Origin: Bullera alba
Taxonomy: Eukaryota; Basidiomycota; Tremellomycetes; Tremellales; Bulleraceae
Direction of reading: 5' to 3'
Assembly (NCBI GenBank): GCA_001600095.1
Contig: BCIX01000001.1
Span: forward strand, 868,001 to 932,000
Length of the DNA stretch: 64,000 bases
How positions within the stretch are numbered: the first letter of the stretch is position 1; each line of letters begins with the position of its first letter. The translations under genes and the position numbers were made by a program. Below are positions 54,661 to 64,000 of this stretch, piece by piece. Below the pieces are notes generated by a model. That model did not search any database. It was not told where the DNA came from and was given only the letters and a program-made list of their open reading frames with translations.

Positions 54661-57614
54661 ATGCCAGCCGTAGCCAAAGGAGAGGTCGCTGTAGCTCAGG
54701 AGCGTGGACGTCCAGAGGTGAGTGATCTATCTCGGACCGGGGGCCTGGCCCGGGTCCCCAGCAGAACCCCCCCCGTTGGATCTGCCGCTCGATGAGGGTC
54801 AGGTCATCAAAAATCGGTTGTTGTCCAACCCCTGCCTTTGCGACGCTACGTCCAAATTCCCTCACACACACGCGCACGCACACCCGATCTCTCTCTCCCG
54901 ATTCCTACAGATCCACACACCTCATTTGCTCCGACAAACACGCCCTGGGCGCGCAATCGCCGCTACCTTGTCATCGCCGCCTGTAGTCATCTCCACATCA
55001 CCCATCCTGGTCACTCCTTCCCAGGCCTCGGGCTTGTACACTACCGAGAACGACGAAGAGACCAGTGCTGACACTTCGGTCTAACCACCTTCCTTTCAGA
55101 CACCCTCCCACTCTCAACTCCCAGCTCCTGCGTCTTCTCAAACCAGTCGCCAAACCTCGCTCCCCCGCAAGCCTCAACCGAACGCCTCTGCGCCTCCCAA
55201 TTCATCTACCAACCCTCAGTCCAATAACTCGGAGACAAAGTCCAGACGCAACCTACAGCTACACCTGCACAACGGCTCGTCGTCGCCAGTCGTCCAGCTA
55301 GCCTCGTTCCCCAACACACCACTGCCACTACAGCTCCTCGCGCCTCCGCAGATAGCTTCGCTTCGCGGATCTCTAAGCCGAAGACGATCCTCCTATCCTC
55401 CAGCCACCACGCCCGGCTCCTTGGCAATCTATCCCTGGGCCGTTGGGGGCACTCCGACAGGCAAAGGCCTGGAGCTAGGCGCGATACTCAGCGAGGAGGC
55501 TCAACAGAAGCAACTTGCCTCATTTGGCCAGGAGCTTCTTTCGGGGAGTGGCATCAATTGGAGCTCGGAATGGGAAGGATTGCTTGATTTCGCCAACCTC
55601 ACACCACAGAGTACGCCCTTAGTAGCCAACGCTCAGATCCCGAGCAAGAAGCAAGATCCATCTAGTGAAACTGGTACACAACAACCATCGGCCGACAACT
55701 CCAAGCCAGTCATGGCCTTCTCCGCCCCCACCATGAGCCCCAGGCGGCTGTCGCAGTTCACGTCTGATCTGGCTTGGAAGACGATCCTCAGCAGTATCGT
55801 TGAAGTAGAGGGAGTCGGACCGGTCGGCGTGTCTCGGGTATTGCAGGAGGTGTGGAAGAGAGGCGGAGGAGACGTCGTGAGTTATAGACTGATCATGGTG
55901 CGTATCAGGCTGACCATGTACAGGTCACCTCTCAATGCCTTTGGCCCAATATCGTCATGTCGCTCGCTCTCGCGCCTTCCTTCGAGGATTTGTCGGCCCA
56001 ACGTACAGCAAACAAACCATCCGCCCATGCTTCCATGGCTATACAGCAGCTTTACAACCTGACTCTGCGCAAATGGGAGGGACCTATATTCTCCGGTCTG
56101 CTAGCGGCATACTCGGCTTCCTCGTCTGTGGCCGGACTGCCCACCACTGTTGGCGTGCCGACCTACGGCGCTGCAACTCCGACGAGGGAGGTCGACTTGT
56201 CCATGGCGCAATGGACAAACCTCACACCTGGTCTCGGAGGCGATCTTGATGCCCTATTCTCAGGCTCTACTGGACTCACACCTCGAGGCGGATCGGGACC
56301 TTCCAATCTCAGTCAATACGAATTTCGCAATGACCTCTTTGAGCCTCGTCGCGCGTCAACCACAGAGTCGTCAAGAGGAATCGATGACATCTTGCGAGAG
56401 ATGGAGGAAGGGAACGAGGCGCACGAGAGGGAGATGGCAAGACTTGCAGGAGAAGCTTTGGATAGACCACAATCGTCGAGCAACAAATCCGCTCGCGTCT
56501 CGCCTTCTGCGACATTCCAGCTACCGACGCCAGAAACGGACAACACGACGCCCAGACAGGGTGAGCAATCAATACGACAGTCGTCAGTCGACGCCCCAGA
56601 AGGCTCGTACCGGTCCCCAGATTCAATGGCCTCGCCCTTCGTCACTGCGTCCAGCGGCGTGACCTCGAACGTATCCCTCTCGATACCTACGACTGCCGAG
56701 GCGAGGGGCAAAATCCGCCGTCCATCTTGGTCTCGATCCGCGGCGCCTACTTGCTTGACAATGCCCACCGAAGCGTTCGTGCCTCCGCCCCCGATGTGCA
56801 TGTTCTTCTCGCCAGCATTCAAGGATCTGCAGAAAGGCAAGGTTGGCGTTTGGAAAGGAGATTTGGATTTGAAAGGGGCGGGAGGCGGTGTCTTCTCGAC
56901 TCTGATCGTTGGAGAGGAGTCGACGGGTCATTTATGGTGAGTTGATTTCCGCAAATACCGGTTAAATAGATTGCACGATCTGAGCCTGACGTTTGGGTGC
57001 ACAGGCAATCACATACGTGGCCAGCAAGGATCGATCACCCCCAAGATGCCAGTGCGCCTGATCTCAACACCAGCCCCTTCACTAGCAAGATGATCCCAGT
57101 CGCATATCTCGCTCGAGAGGGCTTTACGCCTATAGCCATGGGAATGGTATTGTGCAACGACGCCAATATTGAGCGATATGTCTCTTTGGTTCAAAGCTTG
57201 CACGCCGAAGGTGTTGTGAGTCGGAGCGGAACGAGCGGAGCTGGTATCAATGGCAAATTACTGATCCCAACATGATAGGCCTTCCACTGTCCCAACCCGG
57301 CCAACCTGCCTATAGTTTTCCTCCCCGCCAAATTCGATCCTGCCGATCCTCTCCAGCGTCTCGGTATCGCATACATGTCGAAACCTGGCGTGCCTATACC
57401 GAAAGCCATTTCCAACCCCACCGCTACGGCCGCGGACGTCGAAGAAATCAAGCGGCAACGGAAGAGGAGACGCCAAAGCGCCCCAGCGAGTGCACTTGCC
57501 AAATCGCCCAACGGCGGTCCAAGCGCTCTCAAGCGGGTTCGAGCAGCAAAGGCCAGCGCGAAGGATGCCGACAAGATCGAGGAGGAGGTCATTGTGGAAG
57601 AGGACAAGACATGA
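54661..57614 (+). CDS. Large Ser/Pro-rich putative regulatory protein
   Basis: The gene has a first exon of 19 codons (MPAVAKGEVAVAQERGRPE), then a first intron of about 380 nt in the preferred model; an alternative internal exon at about 54914-55080 would need a donor I cannot identify. Exons then give a Ser/Pro-rich region, NLQLHLHNGSSSPVVQLASF, LAWKTILSSIVEVEGVG, VLQEVWKRGGGDVVTSQ, SQYEFRNDLFEPRRAS, a second disordered part, and a C-terminal region KVGVWKGDLDLKGAGG, HTWPARIDHP, YVSLVQSLHAEGVAFHCP, followed by a Lys/Arg-rich putative nuclear signal (KRQRKRRRQ) and an acidic tail. The C-terminal stretch has a beta-barrel flavour (VWxGxL ... TWP) seen in SPOC and Med25 ACID domains, a resemblance only. 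Nuclear location is inferred. Identity unknown. Confidence 0.65.
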
Positions 57615-58429
57615 TAGAGCAGGCAACATACACGAGCATAGTCCGAGGAAGGCAAACACCACTTTCAGAACCTATAACGACGCATCAAGACTCAAAGTCT
57701 CGATCAATAATTACGACACAATAACGGGACTCTTTTCAGCAACAACAATACACGGACTTTTTCTCGACAACCATGTTCTCGATTCATACCAGCATGGCGA
57801 CGACACGACGACGGAGTCTCCTTCCCTCGTCAATTCACTCTTTTCATTGGGATTTCGGTCGACGACACGAGTAGGAGCAAGAGCAGGTACTACGCTCAGG
57901 AAGCAGCATACACGAACACAAAAGTCAGAGAGAGAGGGATGGGAGGGGGACGGTGGAATGAAGTGAAACGAGGAGCTCACAGTACACGGAGTAGTAAACA
58001 ACGGGAGGAAGTCGAGCTTTTCCCAATTGACAGGGTACTTCGTACATAGTACTCTGGATCCGTCTCGGAGCCAGGATCGTCACCGATCGCCATACACGAG
58101 AGATCGGACGCCTGTGCGCGTACTCCCCTTGATACGGCACACACACATGCATATGTCGTACAGGGGTGGGAAGAGCTTGGATACCGCTGCATACTTGGCA
58201 TGTAGTCAGGCGATAGGTGGCAAGCAAGGCCTTGACCGGCAACATGAGTCTTCAGAGAGCTTCAGAGCTCCGGGATACTATGGGCGCCACAAGTGGAAAA
58301 GCGGGATCAAAAATGACCAACTCCGTCTCTTTCCTTACGAGCAGCGAGGTGTCCGGCGATGTCACAGAGAGAGTTGGAGTTAACTGGAGACTACGTAGCG
58401 CATACTGCTCCACTCGAAACCTCGCAAGG
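57615..58429. other. Intergenic region
   Basis: About 815 bp between two + genes with no supported ORF on either strand. Antisense frames here are random: no homology, no splice-site pattern. Probably 3' UTR plus promoter. Confidence 0.4.
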
Positions 58430-59561
58430 ATGTCTTTCGCCGGCGTGAGTAATAAGCTAGGCCACGGCAGGGTTGATATTTCAATCCAGCGAAGTTTCCA
58501 TGTGCTGATTTGACTTTCAGCGACTCGCCAGACCAACTCTGGCTGCTGCCGGGATTTCCGCTGGATACCTGACATACGCCTCGTACTCGAGTCCACTGCT
58601 GGCGGAGGATGCGGCATCTAGAGCTGGACTTTTGGTCCGACCAGGACGAACCCCTACTGGCGACAAGGTGAGTCGGAGAATTCTGCTTGAGTCAGGAAGA
58701 ACCGAAAATGACGTTTGATGTGATAGCTGCCTATCTACCCGACGAGCGATTCCGAGCCTTTGGTCACCTTGATAGAGACGCATAACCCCATTACACCGTT
58801 CGTCGCTCAAGCTAGAGAATCTACGACGAGCGCTCTGTCCACCGCTAGCCAGTATGTCGAGAGAGCGGTCAGCAAGTGGATCTCGTTCGAGAGGACCGCT
58901 GAGCGTGAGTCCGGGTTCTTGCAATACCAGTGGCTACAATTAGAGAATATTCAGCTGATATTTAATCCTGTAACTCGTAGACGAGATCAAGAGCATCCTG
59001 CCCAAAGACGAGTCCCTCACCCCCGGTCTGATTTACGTTCTGGTTGCTGGATTGTCTGGATCGGTTTTGACACGAACTCGGGCATTCCCAATACGATGGC
59101 TCACCCCTCCCCTCTTCACCCTGATTGCCATGCCATACTTCCTGCCGAAGACGGCGCACAACCTGCGAAACTACCTGTCCGAGGTTGAGGACAAGCACTT
59201 CCCAGAATTCGCTATGCGACACGACCAGTTCAACTCGAACGCAGAGACGCACACTGCCCAACTGTTCAATAGGGTCGGCAACTGGAGCAAAGAGGCCAAC
59301 AAGCTCGGTGACAAGGCTATGCGAGGAATCGAAGACTCTACAGGTCTCAAAGTCGGGGATCTGGTCAAGAAGGCAGAGAGGGAGAGAGCTAGGGTAGAGG
59401 AGAAGGTTCAGATTGGATCGGAACCAGTGCCAGTCAAGACGGTCGGCTACGTCGTCGAGAGCAGACCCGTCGCCGAGATCGTCGCTCCAGTCACAGAGGC
59501 CGAGCAGACTGGTGCCGCGGCCGGCTCGAAACCCGTCGCTCCAGGAAAGAGGATGGTGTAG
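58430..59561 (+). CDS. MICOS subunit Mic26/Mic27 (apolipoprotein O-like)
   Basis: Four exons from ATG 58430 (MSFAG, then RLARPTLAAAGISAGYLTYA after the first intron). It continues with LLVRPGRTPTGDK, LPIYPTSDSEPLV, the conserved helix pair FVAQARESTTSALS and VERAVSKWISFERTAEHEIKS, then two membrane segments (LTPGLIYVLVAGLSGSVLTR and FPIRWLTPPLFTLIAMPYF) and the family end NLRNYLSEVEDKHFPEFA. Mic26/27 (APOO/APOOL) are inner-membrane MICOS subunits that bind cardiolipin and shape cristae. The protein continues with a charged, Ala/Pro-rich tail, longer than in short yeast forms. Convergent with the NADPH oxidase gene. Confidence 0.9.
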
Positions 59562-59735
59562 AGAAGGTAGGACACGAGTTGGACGTCGAAAAGTATCACA
59601 AAATCGAGTGAGGGATGGATGAATGGCCTGTAAGCATAGTAGACACATGGTCTATGCATTCGATAGATTGGTGGAAAATCTTTGCATTCTTGGCTCCACT
59701 ACTGTAACTACTTCATTCGAGGACTAACTCTCCAC

Positions 59736-62317
59736 TCAGAAGTGCTCCTTGGCAAACTTGACGTCGATCGTATCTGATCGGCACTTTAGTGCCTCGGTCC
59801 TGATGGTACGAGCAAGACCGCTCGGCTGCATGATTCTTCGTCAGTGCTTTCCCAAGGCAGCCCGGCATCGAAGCACTCACGCCGCAGAAGTAGACGCCAA
59901 GTCGGGTTTTGAGGGTCGCTTCTCTACCTTGGAGGTAGGACCCGCTGTCGATGCCAGAGCACAACGAGGTGAAAATCCGGCCAAAGTTTGGACGGCCAAA
60001 TAGTGTCCTCGTTTGGAGGAGGGTCAAAGGGCTGTACAAGTCAGCAAAGCGGACGGTGCAAGGAATCGTGCCGAGGCCCAACTCACTCATACTCCTGACC
60101 GACGCTGAGATGTGTCAGCTGTGTGCATGACCACATGGAATATGATCAGGTCACTCACTCATTGAGTGCAATGTTCTGGACAGCATCCTGGTCCATCTTC
60201 TGTGTCAGGTAGATCTGAGAGAGCATTCAGCACTATTCATCGACCAAATCGATAGCCACACACCGAGATGCGCAAGAAGTTTGCTGACAGTCCATCAGCT
60301 CACATCCAATTACAGATCTCGTTACAACTCACAATCGGCTTGGGCGGCCTCGATCTCTTCCAGTAGGGTCTGGAACCAGCCAAAAGACCCTGTAAAATTG
60401 GACATGAGCTCTGCAAAGACGTTCTTCCACCCTCGACTCGCCAGTATCTCTGCACGCCCAGATGAACTCGACTCGTCGGAGAGCACCGAGTTTGCCGGAT
60501 CGTTGGGCGTACCATATATGTTTGAGGATGCTAGCAAAGGGCTGATTCGCTCCGTCAGACTTGTCTCCCCGATACATGGTCCAACTTACTGTGACTCCGA
60601 TACCGGCACCAATGAGCACCGCGACTTCGCTGTTGAAGACGTCCTCGGCAGGTGCTCCGAAGGGTCTGAGCGTTGATCAGCAAGGAGTCACCAAGGAGGA
60701 TATCGAGGAGTGGTCGTTAAGACCAGCCACTCACCCATCGATACGGAGCTGAGGCATGCCCTGACCCATCGACGGACTGACTTCGATCCAGTCCCCTCTC
60801 CTGCCGCCTTTCTCGCCGCCATCGGCCAGTTCTAGCTTGCTCCCAGTAACACCCCGCTGAGCACCGAGTCTTGCACCAAGGGCATTGGTGAAATCGCCAA
60901 CTTGTCTGATGTGTACCGACACGAACGGGTCCTCTGGTGCCGAGGAGATTGTGAACTGGAGTTCTCTTCGTCAGTGGAGGAAGCAGGATATAGGGCGGGG
61001 CATAGACGTACTGGGTGCCATTGGAATTTGGAAACCTCGGGACAATTGAGGAAGAGCCATTGCCCTGCTTTGTACTTGAACGAAGGCTTGATGAATCGCA
61101 GCTCCATGGCTCCACTGGGATGTAGCTTGACATTGACTATTTCTGTCTGTCGTCGAGCCCGGATCTCGCGATATACCCGTTCACCAAAGTACTATCCCAA
61201 GTCTGAGTCAGTGATGTGCTCTCTCAGCCGGGCTGCTGACCATCGACACACCAAGATTCCGACCCAGATGGTGAATCTCCAGCTCTGGTAGCCTAGACAA
61301 TGTTCGGTCGAGTAGAAGGGGAAGTAGGATACGTAGTCTGGATCCACGCTATCTCGGACGAAACAGCCCGTGGCGTGGGTGTAGAACCCAATCATGAAGA
61401 AGAACGCCTGGGGCCGGGTGATCAGTTTCACTCGAAGGATTGAGAGGGCCGCACTCACCAAGTGATGAGTGTACCAGAAAGCTTCGAAGCATTGTTGACG
61501 GATCTTCTTGTGGGCGGTCGTGTACATGAGCAGCATGATCAGGAGCATCCTGCAGTCATAGCAGTCAGCAACGCGGCTGTGTGACTAGGTCGGGGTGGAA
61601 CGTACACATGACCGGTGAAGCCGCCGGCTTGGGCATAGTGGATCTCCCAAGCGGTCTGCTTCCTGACTTGAGTTCGTTCAACCTGCACATCCGAAGGTCA
61701 GTGGACGATCACATCAGGAGTGTTCCGCACTAACGTTGATGAAGTTGACGTAGTGAGCAGTGGTATGCACGATCGTCCAGAATAGGAGTTGATAAGCGAC
61801 TTGACGATGGAACTGGGCGCTCCGAATCAGCTCCGCGTTTCGATTCCAACCCCTTGGATAGCTCACCCAGATGTTCTCATCGGCAGAAATGAGACGTTGC
61901 ATGCTGGGTCTCACGAATCTCAACAAGTTTCGCAAGACTACCGGTCGTCAGCCTCAGTACACCTCTTAAATAGACGCTAGAGCTTACCTGGAACCAGGAT
62001 CAACCCCCCGTCAAAGGCAAGGACCAGCCCTGCACCTCGGGAGGTCCATACTGAGTATTTGAGACCATTGAGCGCCGCTAGCTTTTGATTCGAGTATTGC
62101 GAGTACCATCCATATGCGACTATCCAAGGAGTATCAGCGCCGTCTCACGGTGAATAGTCAGGAGACACTCACATAGGAACCCATGTAGGCCATACCAGAT
62201 GACGTTGAACACGAGTCGTCGACCGGTCTATCCGGAGAGTGTGAGCGGGCGCTCCGGGTCCAGCTGAGCTCCTCTAGCACTCACCAGCTCTCGCTTTGCC
62301 AAAGCAGCGACGGACAT
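59736..62317 (-). CDS. NADPH oxidase, Nox1/NoxA class (gp91phox family)
   Basis: Around sixteen exons from ATG 62317. Six-helix haem domain: the first pair of His is in FWTIVHTTAHYVNF, the second pair in FWYTHHL and GFYTHATGCF. FAD-binding block HPFTISSAPEDPFVSVHIR; NADPH block GPFGAPAEDV, IGAGIGVTPFASILKHI, FIWACRDTG, and a C-terminal CGPSGLARTIRTEALKC. There is no N-terminal calcium EF-hand extension, which separates it from NoxC and NOX5 types. Fungal Nox1/NoxA moves electrons from cytosolic NADPH to O2, giving superoxide used in hyphal differentiation and fruiting. Intron 60390-60441 uses a GC donor (gcgagt). All haem and cofactor residues look intact, so activity is plausible; the partner p67-like NoxR is not in this window. 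Confidence 0.93.
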
Positions 62318-62920
62318 TCTATATAACCGGAATCAGGAGTAAGAGACACAGAAGATGACCCAGGTCGAGTGACGTTTTGCCCAGATCAGCGTAAGTGCCT
62401 CACAAGTCAGCGGTGGATGGGCGAGATGAGGCGACGAGGGGGAATTTGTATTTCTCGACGAGGAATTTGTATTTCCGCGTCCTCTGTCAGTCACCAATGC
62501 ACCCTCACAACACGGATGCGGTCACACAGAGACGGTCGTCAGTACTGTTGCTCGACCCATTGCGTTGGGTTGTATCCCTCGACGACATGACAACGGGCAG
62601 ATCGTTCAACCGGGAGATTTTTCGGACAAGTGCCATCCGGTAACCGTGTTTCAGAAATGACCGTAGAGTCTAATTAACTCGATCGTCTCCCAGCGGGCCA
62701 GCTTCGTGATGTTCGACCGATGCGCACCCTCGACAATGTCAAATGCCAAAATCAAAGTTCATTCCGCATTTTCTGTGGCCTGTACAATGTGTAGAGAAGA
62801 GATCTGTATGCAAGGTCGGCGAGTGGGTCATTAGACTACTACTAGTATGGGTGGGGGGAAAGGTAGACAGTCTAAGTGGTGGCGTAATGGGGGAACAGTA
62901 TGAACTCCCTATGCAACTGC
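62318..62920. other. Intergenic region with duplicated ggaatttgtatttc
   Basis: 600 bp between the SSB stop and the NADPH oxidase start on the same strand, so it carries the 3' UTR of SSB and the upstream region of the oxidase. It has a direct repeat ggaatttgtatttc at about 62441 and 62462. No gene supported. Confidence 0.4.
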
Positions 62921-62951
62921 TTAACGGGCAGAAGCCATGGCCTTCTGCATG

Positions 62952-62985
<34 letters not shown>

Positions 62986-63442
62986 GGTCAGCGGTGGCGT
63001 CCTCCTGCTCAAGGACCTCGAGGGCCTTGGCGATCTCGGCCTCGACGTTGGCTCGAGCTCCTCGCTTGATCTTGGCGGCGAGTTCTGGGGCGGAGATGGA
63101 CTGCTCGCATGTGTGCAGGTAAGCCTCGAGGTCGGATTTGGCCTCGTGCTTGGCGGAGAAGTCCTTGTCGGCGTTCTTGAACCTATAACGGGGTTAGCTC
63201 GCACGCTACGAAAACTATGAAGCTACTCACTGCTCGGCGTCCTTGATCATAGCCTGGATCTCGTCGGACGATAGTCGACCAACAGAGTTCTGGATAGAGA
63301 TCTGAGCCTTTCGGCCCGAAGCACGGTCCTGAGCGGAAACCTTGAGGAGACCGTTGGCGTCGACCTCGAATGTGCAGACAAGCTCGGCCTGGCCTCTTGG
63401 CATGGGTGGGATACCGGACAGCTCGAACTCTCCAAGCAGCCT

Positions 63443-63478
<36 letters not shown>

Positions 63479-64000
63479 GGGGAACATGACGGTTGTCTGG
63501 TTGTCCTCGACAGTGGTGAAGACTCGAGACTTGTTGGATGGGATGGGGGTGTTTCGGGGAAGAACGACACCGAAGATGTCACCCTGCATGGCGACACCAA
63601 GGGATAGAGGAGCGACATCGAGCAGGAGAAGATCGGCGGTCTTGTCGGAAGTCTGACCGGTGAGGACGGCGGCCTGAACGGCGGCACCGTAAGCAACAGC
63701 CTCGTCGGGGTTGATCGACTTGTTGAGCTGTCGTCCACCGAAGTACTCAGAGACAAGGGACTGGATCTTGGGGATTCGGGTGGATCCACCAACGAGGACG
63801 ATGTCGTCGACCTTGCCGGCTGGGATTTTGGAGTCCTTGAGGACTTTCTCGACTGGGTCGATGGTAGACTTGAAGGCAACGGCGTTGATCTCCTCGAATC
63901 GGGCTCGGGTGATGTTGGCAGAGAAGTCGGTTCCCTGGTACAACGAGTCGACCTCGACGGTGGTCTGGGTGACCGAAGAGAGGGTTCGCTTAGCTCGCTC
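62921..64000 (-). CDS. SSB1: Ribosome-associated Hsp70, SSB type (5' partial)
   Basis: The window contains the 3' part of an Hsp70 gene that continues past 64000. It holds the end of the ATPase domain ([50 protein letters not shown]) and the whole substrate-binding domain ([52 protein letters not shown]). The last exon (after an intron at 63183-63230) codes the helical lid and stops after [20 protein letters not shown] with an Arg. The end lacks EEVD, and it matches the SSB C-terminus (GLKRVVTKAMSSR). SSB proteins bind nascent chains at the ribosome with the RAC co-chaperone. Confidence 0.93.

Noticed and set aside
54830..54900. Possible microsatellite as mobile-element end (cacacacacgcgcacgcacac)
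   Set aside because: It is a short CA/CG dinucleotide run inside an intron, without terminal repeats or target-site duplication.
57925..58245. 106-codon open frame on the - strand
   Set aside because: Composition is random, no splice-site logic, no homology, and it lies in the untranslated flanks of two + strand genes.
1..64000. CRISPR arrays, tRNA and rRNA genes
   Set aside because: No regularly spaced direct repeats, no cloverleaf with B-box TTCRANNC in a plausible setting, and no rRNA-like stretch were seen. The sequence is eukaryotic so CRISPR is not expected.

Overview
The window is a gene-dense, intron-rich fungal nuclear contig. Almost every gene is cut by many short introns (mostly about 33 to 70 nt) with GTGAGT-type donors, CTGAC/CTAAC-type branch points and a nearby CAG/TAG acceptor. 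Intergenic spaces are short, both strands are used, and there are no bacterial operon signals. With the gene content (Rsc7/Npl6, Spo73-like dysferlin protein, SMG6 with a PIN domain, DUF3684-type ATPase, SSB Hsp70), this points to a basidiomycete. Intron architecture and compactness suggest Tremellomycetes (Cryptococcus/Kwoniella/Tremella relatives), but that placement is inference. I support 29 protein-coding genes (two cut by the window edges). I see no tRNA, rRNA, CRISPR array or intact transposon. Coordinates given for genes run from start codon to stop codon and include introns.

Layout. 1-9.4 kb: end of a small membrane protein gene; PHAF1-family autophagy protein (-) divergent from a dysferlin-domain protein (+); ITPase (-), WBP11-type splicing factor (-) divergent from the Arp2/3 subunit ARPC5 (+); and a long-linker Rer1 (-). 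9.7-27.5 kb: APC3/Cdc27 (+), Caj1-like J protein (-), SMG6-type NMD endonuclease (+), a GPI-type Kre9/Knh1-like wall protein (+), a SPRY-less RanBPM/CTLH protein (+), Rsc7 (-), and a spartin-like senescence-domain protein (+). 27.9-34 kb: looser, gene-poorer stretch with two orphan genes, a second GPI wall-type protein and a mitochondrial two-HMG-box DNA-packaging protein. 34.2-43.2 kb: CCT7 (-) divergent from a 6.5-kb gene for a very large GHKL-ATPase protein whose last exons encode an HExxH metalloprotease-like motif. 43.5-53.3 kb: orphan Pro-rich gene, mitochondrial methionine aminopeptidase, Ale1-type lysophospholipid acyltransferase, GARP subunit Vps53, and a short-chain dehydrogenase. 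53.3-54.7 kb: anomalous non-coding stretch rich in short repeats. 54.7-64 kb: a large Ser/Pro-rich putative regulatory protein, MICOS subunit Mic26/27, an NADPH oxidase (Nox1/NoxA class), and the 3' part of an SSB-type ribosome-associated Hsp70.

Functions are mostly core cell biology: proteostasis (J protein, CCT7, SSB), trafficking (Rer1, Vps53), mitochondria (HMG protein, MetAP, Mic26/27) and RNA (SMG6, WBP11). There is no metabolic gene cluster. The most unusual items are the GHKL-ATPase/HExxH protein, an intact NADPH oxidase with a GC-AG intron, the PHAF1/dysferlin divergent pair, several orphan genes, and the repeat-rich 53.3-54.7 kb interval.
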